Program-made: the position numbers and the translations under genes
The notes under the pieces: generated by a model
What the model was told of the DNA's origin: nothing
The model's input: the letters and a program-made list of their open reading frames with translations, nothing else
Database searches by the model: none
NCBI GenBank assembly: GCA_940588625.1
Contig: CALNPU010000003.1
Coordinates: 1 to 49,653, forward strand
DNA: 49,653 nt
Direction of reading: 5' to 3'
Source: an uncultured Caballeronia sp.
GTDB taxonomy: Bacteria > Pseudomonadota > Gammaproteobacteria > Burkholderiales > Burkholderiaceae
Part shown: positions 49,142 to 49,653 of the stretch, one piece after another
Layout of the letters: the number at the start of each line of letters is the position of its first letter
Numbering within the stretch: the stretch's first letter is position 1

Positions 49142-49653
49142 ATGCATCGACTTATGAAGCGGCTCATGCTCGTGGCTGCGTGCACGGCTGCCGTGTCGCT
49201 CACTGGCTGCAACGACCAGCAAAACGCGAACGCCATGAACAAGTTGAAAGCGTTTTTCAATGCCGTCAACCGGAAACGTTGTTGCTAAAGGACCTGACGC
49301 CGGGCTTCACGACCGAGGCGCAGATCCGCGACCAGATGGGCGAGCCGGAAACGGCGCGCACTTATACCAACGGTTCGAAGCGTCTCGAATATCCGCGCGG
49401 TCCGGCGGGTACGAACACCTATTTTGTCGATATCGATGCGAACGGCAAATTCGTCGCCGTCACGCAGGTCCTGACGGCGGAAAACATCGCGAAGGTAAGG
49501 CCGGTCATAACGCAGGACGAAGTGCGCAGGCTGCTGGGCAAACCCACGACCATTGCTGAATATCCGCAAGGGCTATACTTAGCGCGAACTGAGCGATCAT
49601 GTCGGCGCGAGCGAATCTCGGCCTACCCCACCCCTATTGAGGGCGTCGTCGAC
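49142..49653 (+). pseudogene. BamE/OmlA-like lipoprotein, frameshifted, runs off the window
   Basis: A lipoprotein signal MKRLMLVAACTAAVSLTGC (from the ATG at 49142, MHRLMKR) is followed by NDQQNANAMNKLKAFFNAV and a premature stop at 49286. The rest is in another frame: ETLLLKDLTPGFTTEAQIRD, QMGEPETARTYTNGSKRLEY, TYFVDIDANGKFVAVTQVLT, then a second GxP repeat, VRRLLGKPTTIAEYPQGLYL. This is the SmpA/OmlA (BamE-like) domain. After about 49575 similarity is lost and the frame stays open to the window end, so the 3' part may also be damaged. Function: outer-membrane lipoprotein, exact role unknown. Confidence 0.72.

Overview
The window reads as a chromosomal segment of a GC-rich betaproteobacterium of the Burkholderia sensu lato group (Burkholderia/Paraburkholderia/Caballeronia). 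The evidence is the protein families and their order: divergent rppH/proS; ffh beside a ccsA/ypjD gene, a PP0621-family gene and ampD; class Ia nrdA and nrdB with a lysine/alanine-rich histone H1-like gene; the minus-strand block tlpA, aroQ, accB, accC, prmA, zinc-ribbon/DUF3426 and tpx; mutL-miaA; and an oxidative galactose/arabinose cluster. About twenty genes are broken by frameshifts, stops or deletions, while the essential genes between them are clean. That is the picture of a genome in active reduction, such as a recently host-restricted symbiont. A leaf-nodule Caballeronia-type symbiont would fit, but this is inference; the sequence names no host.

Layout. 0.4-6.6 kb: broken CNP1-like lipoprotein, rppH (-), proS (+), broken marC (+), broken hpt (-), ffh (-). 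6.7-8.6 kb: ccsA/ypjD-type gene, PP0621 gene, broken ampD. 8.6-16 kb: the ribonucleotide reductase region. nrdA and nrdB are both intact, and each has its own promoter whose -10 lies inside the first of two NrdR boxes spaced 31 bp centre to centre; a broken MFS transporter and a DUF3820 gene lie between them. 16.5-17.0 kb: histone H1-like gene. 17.2-25.8 kb: minus-strand block with a broken glycine-zipper lipoprotein, a PfkB kinase, tpx with compensating frameshifts, a broken DUF3426 gene, prmA, accC, accB, aroQ, tlpA and a conserved hypothetical gene. 25.9-31.0 kb: broken mpl, then an intact yqiA-type esterase, an RNB ribonuclease and aroE. 31.1-31.7 kb: mtgA, broken and cut short.

31.7-41.7 kb is one degraded catabolic operon: IclR regulator, dgoK, dgoA, SDR dehydrogenase, sugar ABC transporter (binding protein, ATPase, permease), second SDR, SMP-30 lactonase and aldose 1-epimerase. 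Together these would take up D-galactose/L-arabinose, oxidise it by the De Ley-Doudoroff-type route and split the 2-keto-3-deoxy acid phosphate. Every one of these genes is disrupted, although their ATGA overlaps are still visible. 41.8-46.5 kb is intact housekeeping DNA: pyrF, miaA, mutL, dedA. 46.6-49.65 kb holds a remnant of a trimeric autotransporter adhesin, a 45-residue lipoprotein gene, a broken NlpD-type lipoprotein and a broken BamE-like lipoprotein running off the window.

Two themes stand out. First, the damage falls by function: sugar catabolism, peptidoglycan recycling and remodelling (ampD, mpl, mtgA, nlpD), purine salvage (hpt) and surface adhesion are lost, while translation, SRP, dNTP synthesis, fatty acid and aromatic precursors, pyrimidine synthesis and mismatch repair are kept. 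Second, several frameshifts are exact short tandem duplications (5, 8 and 10 bp). I found no tRNA, rRNA, IS element, prophage or CRISPR array.
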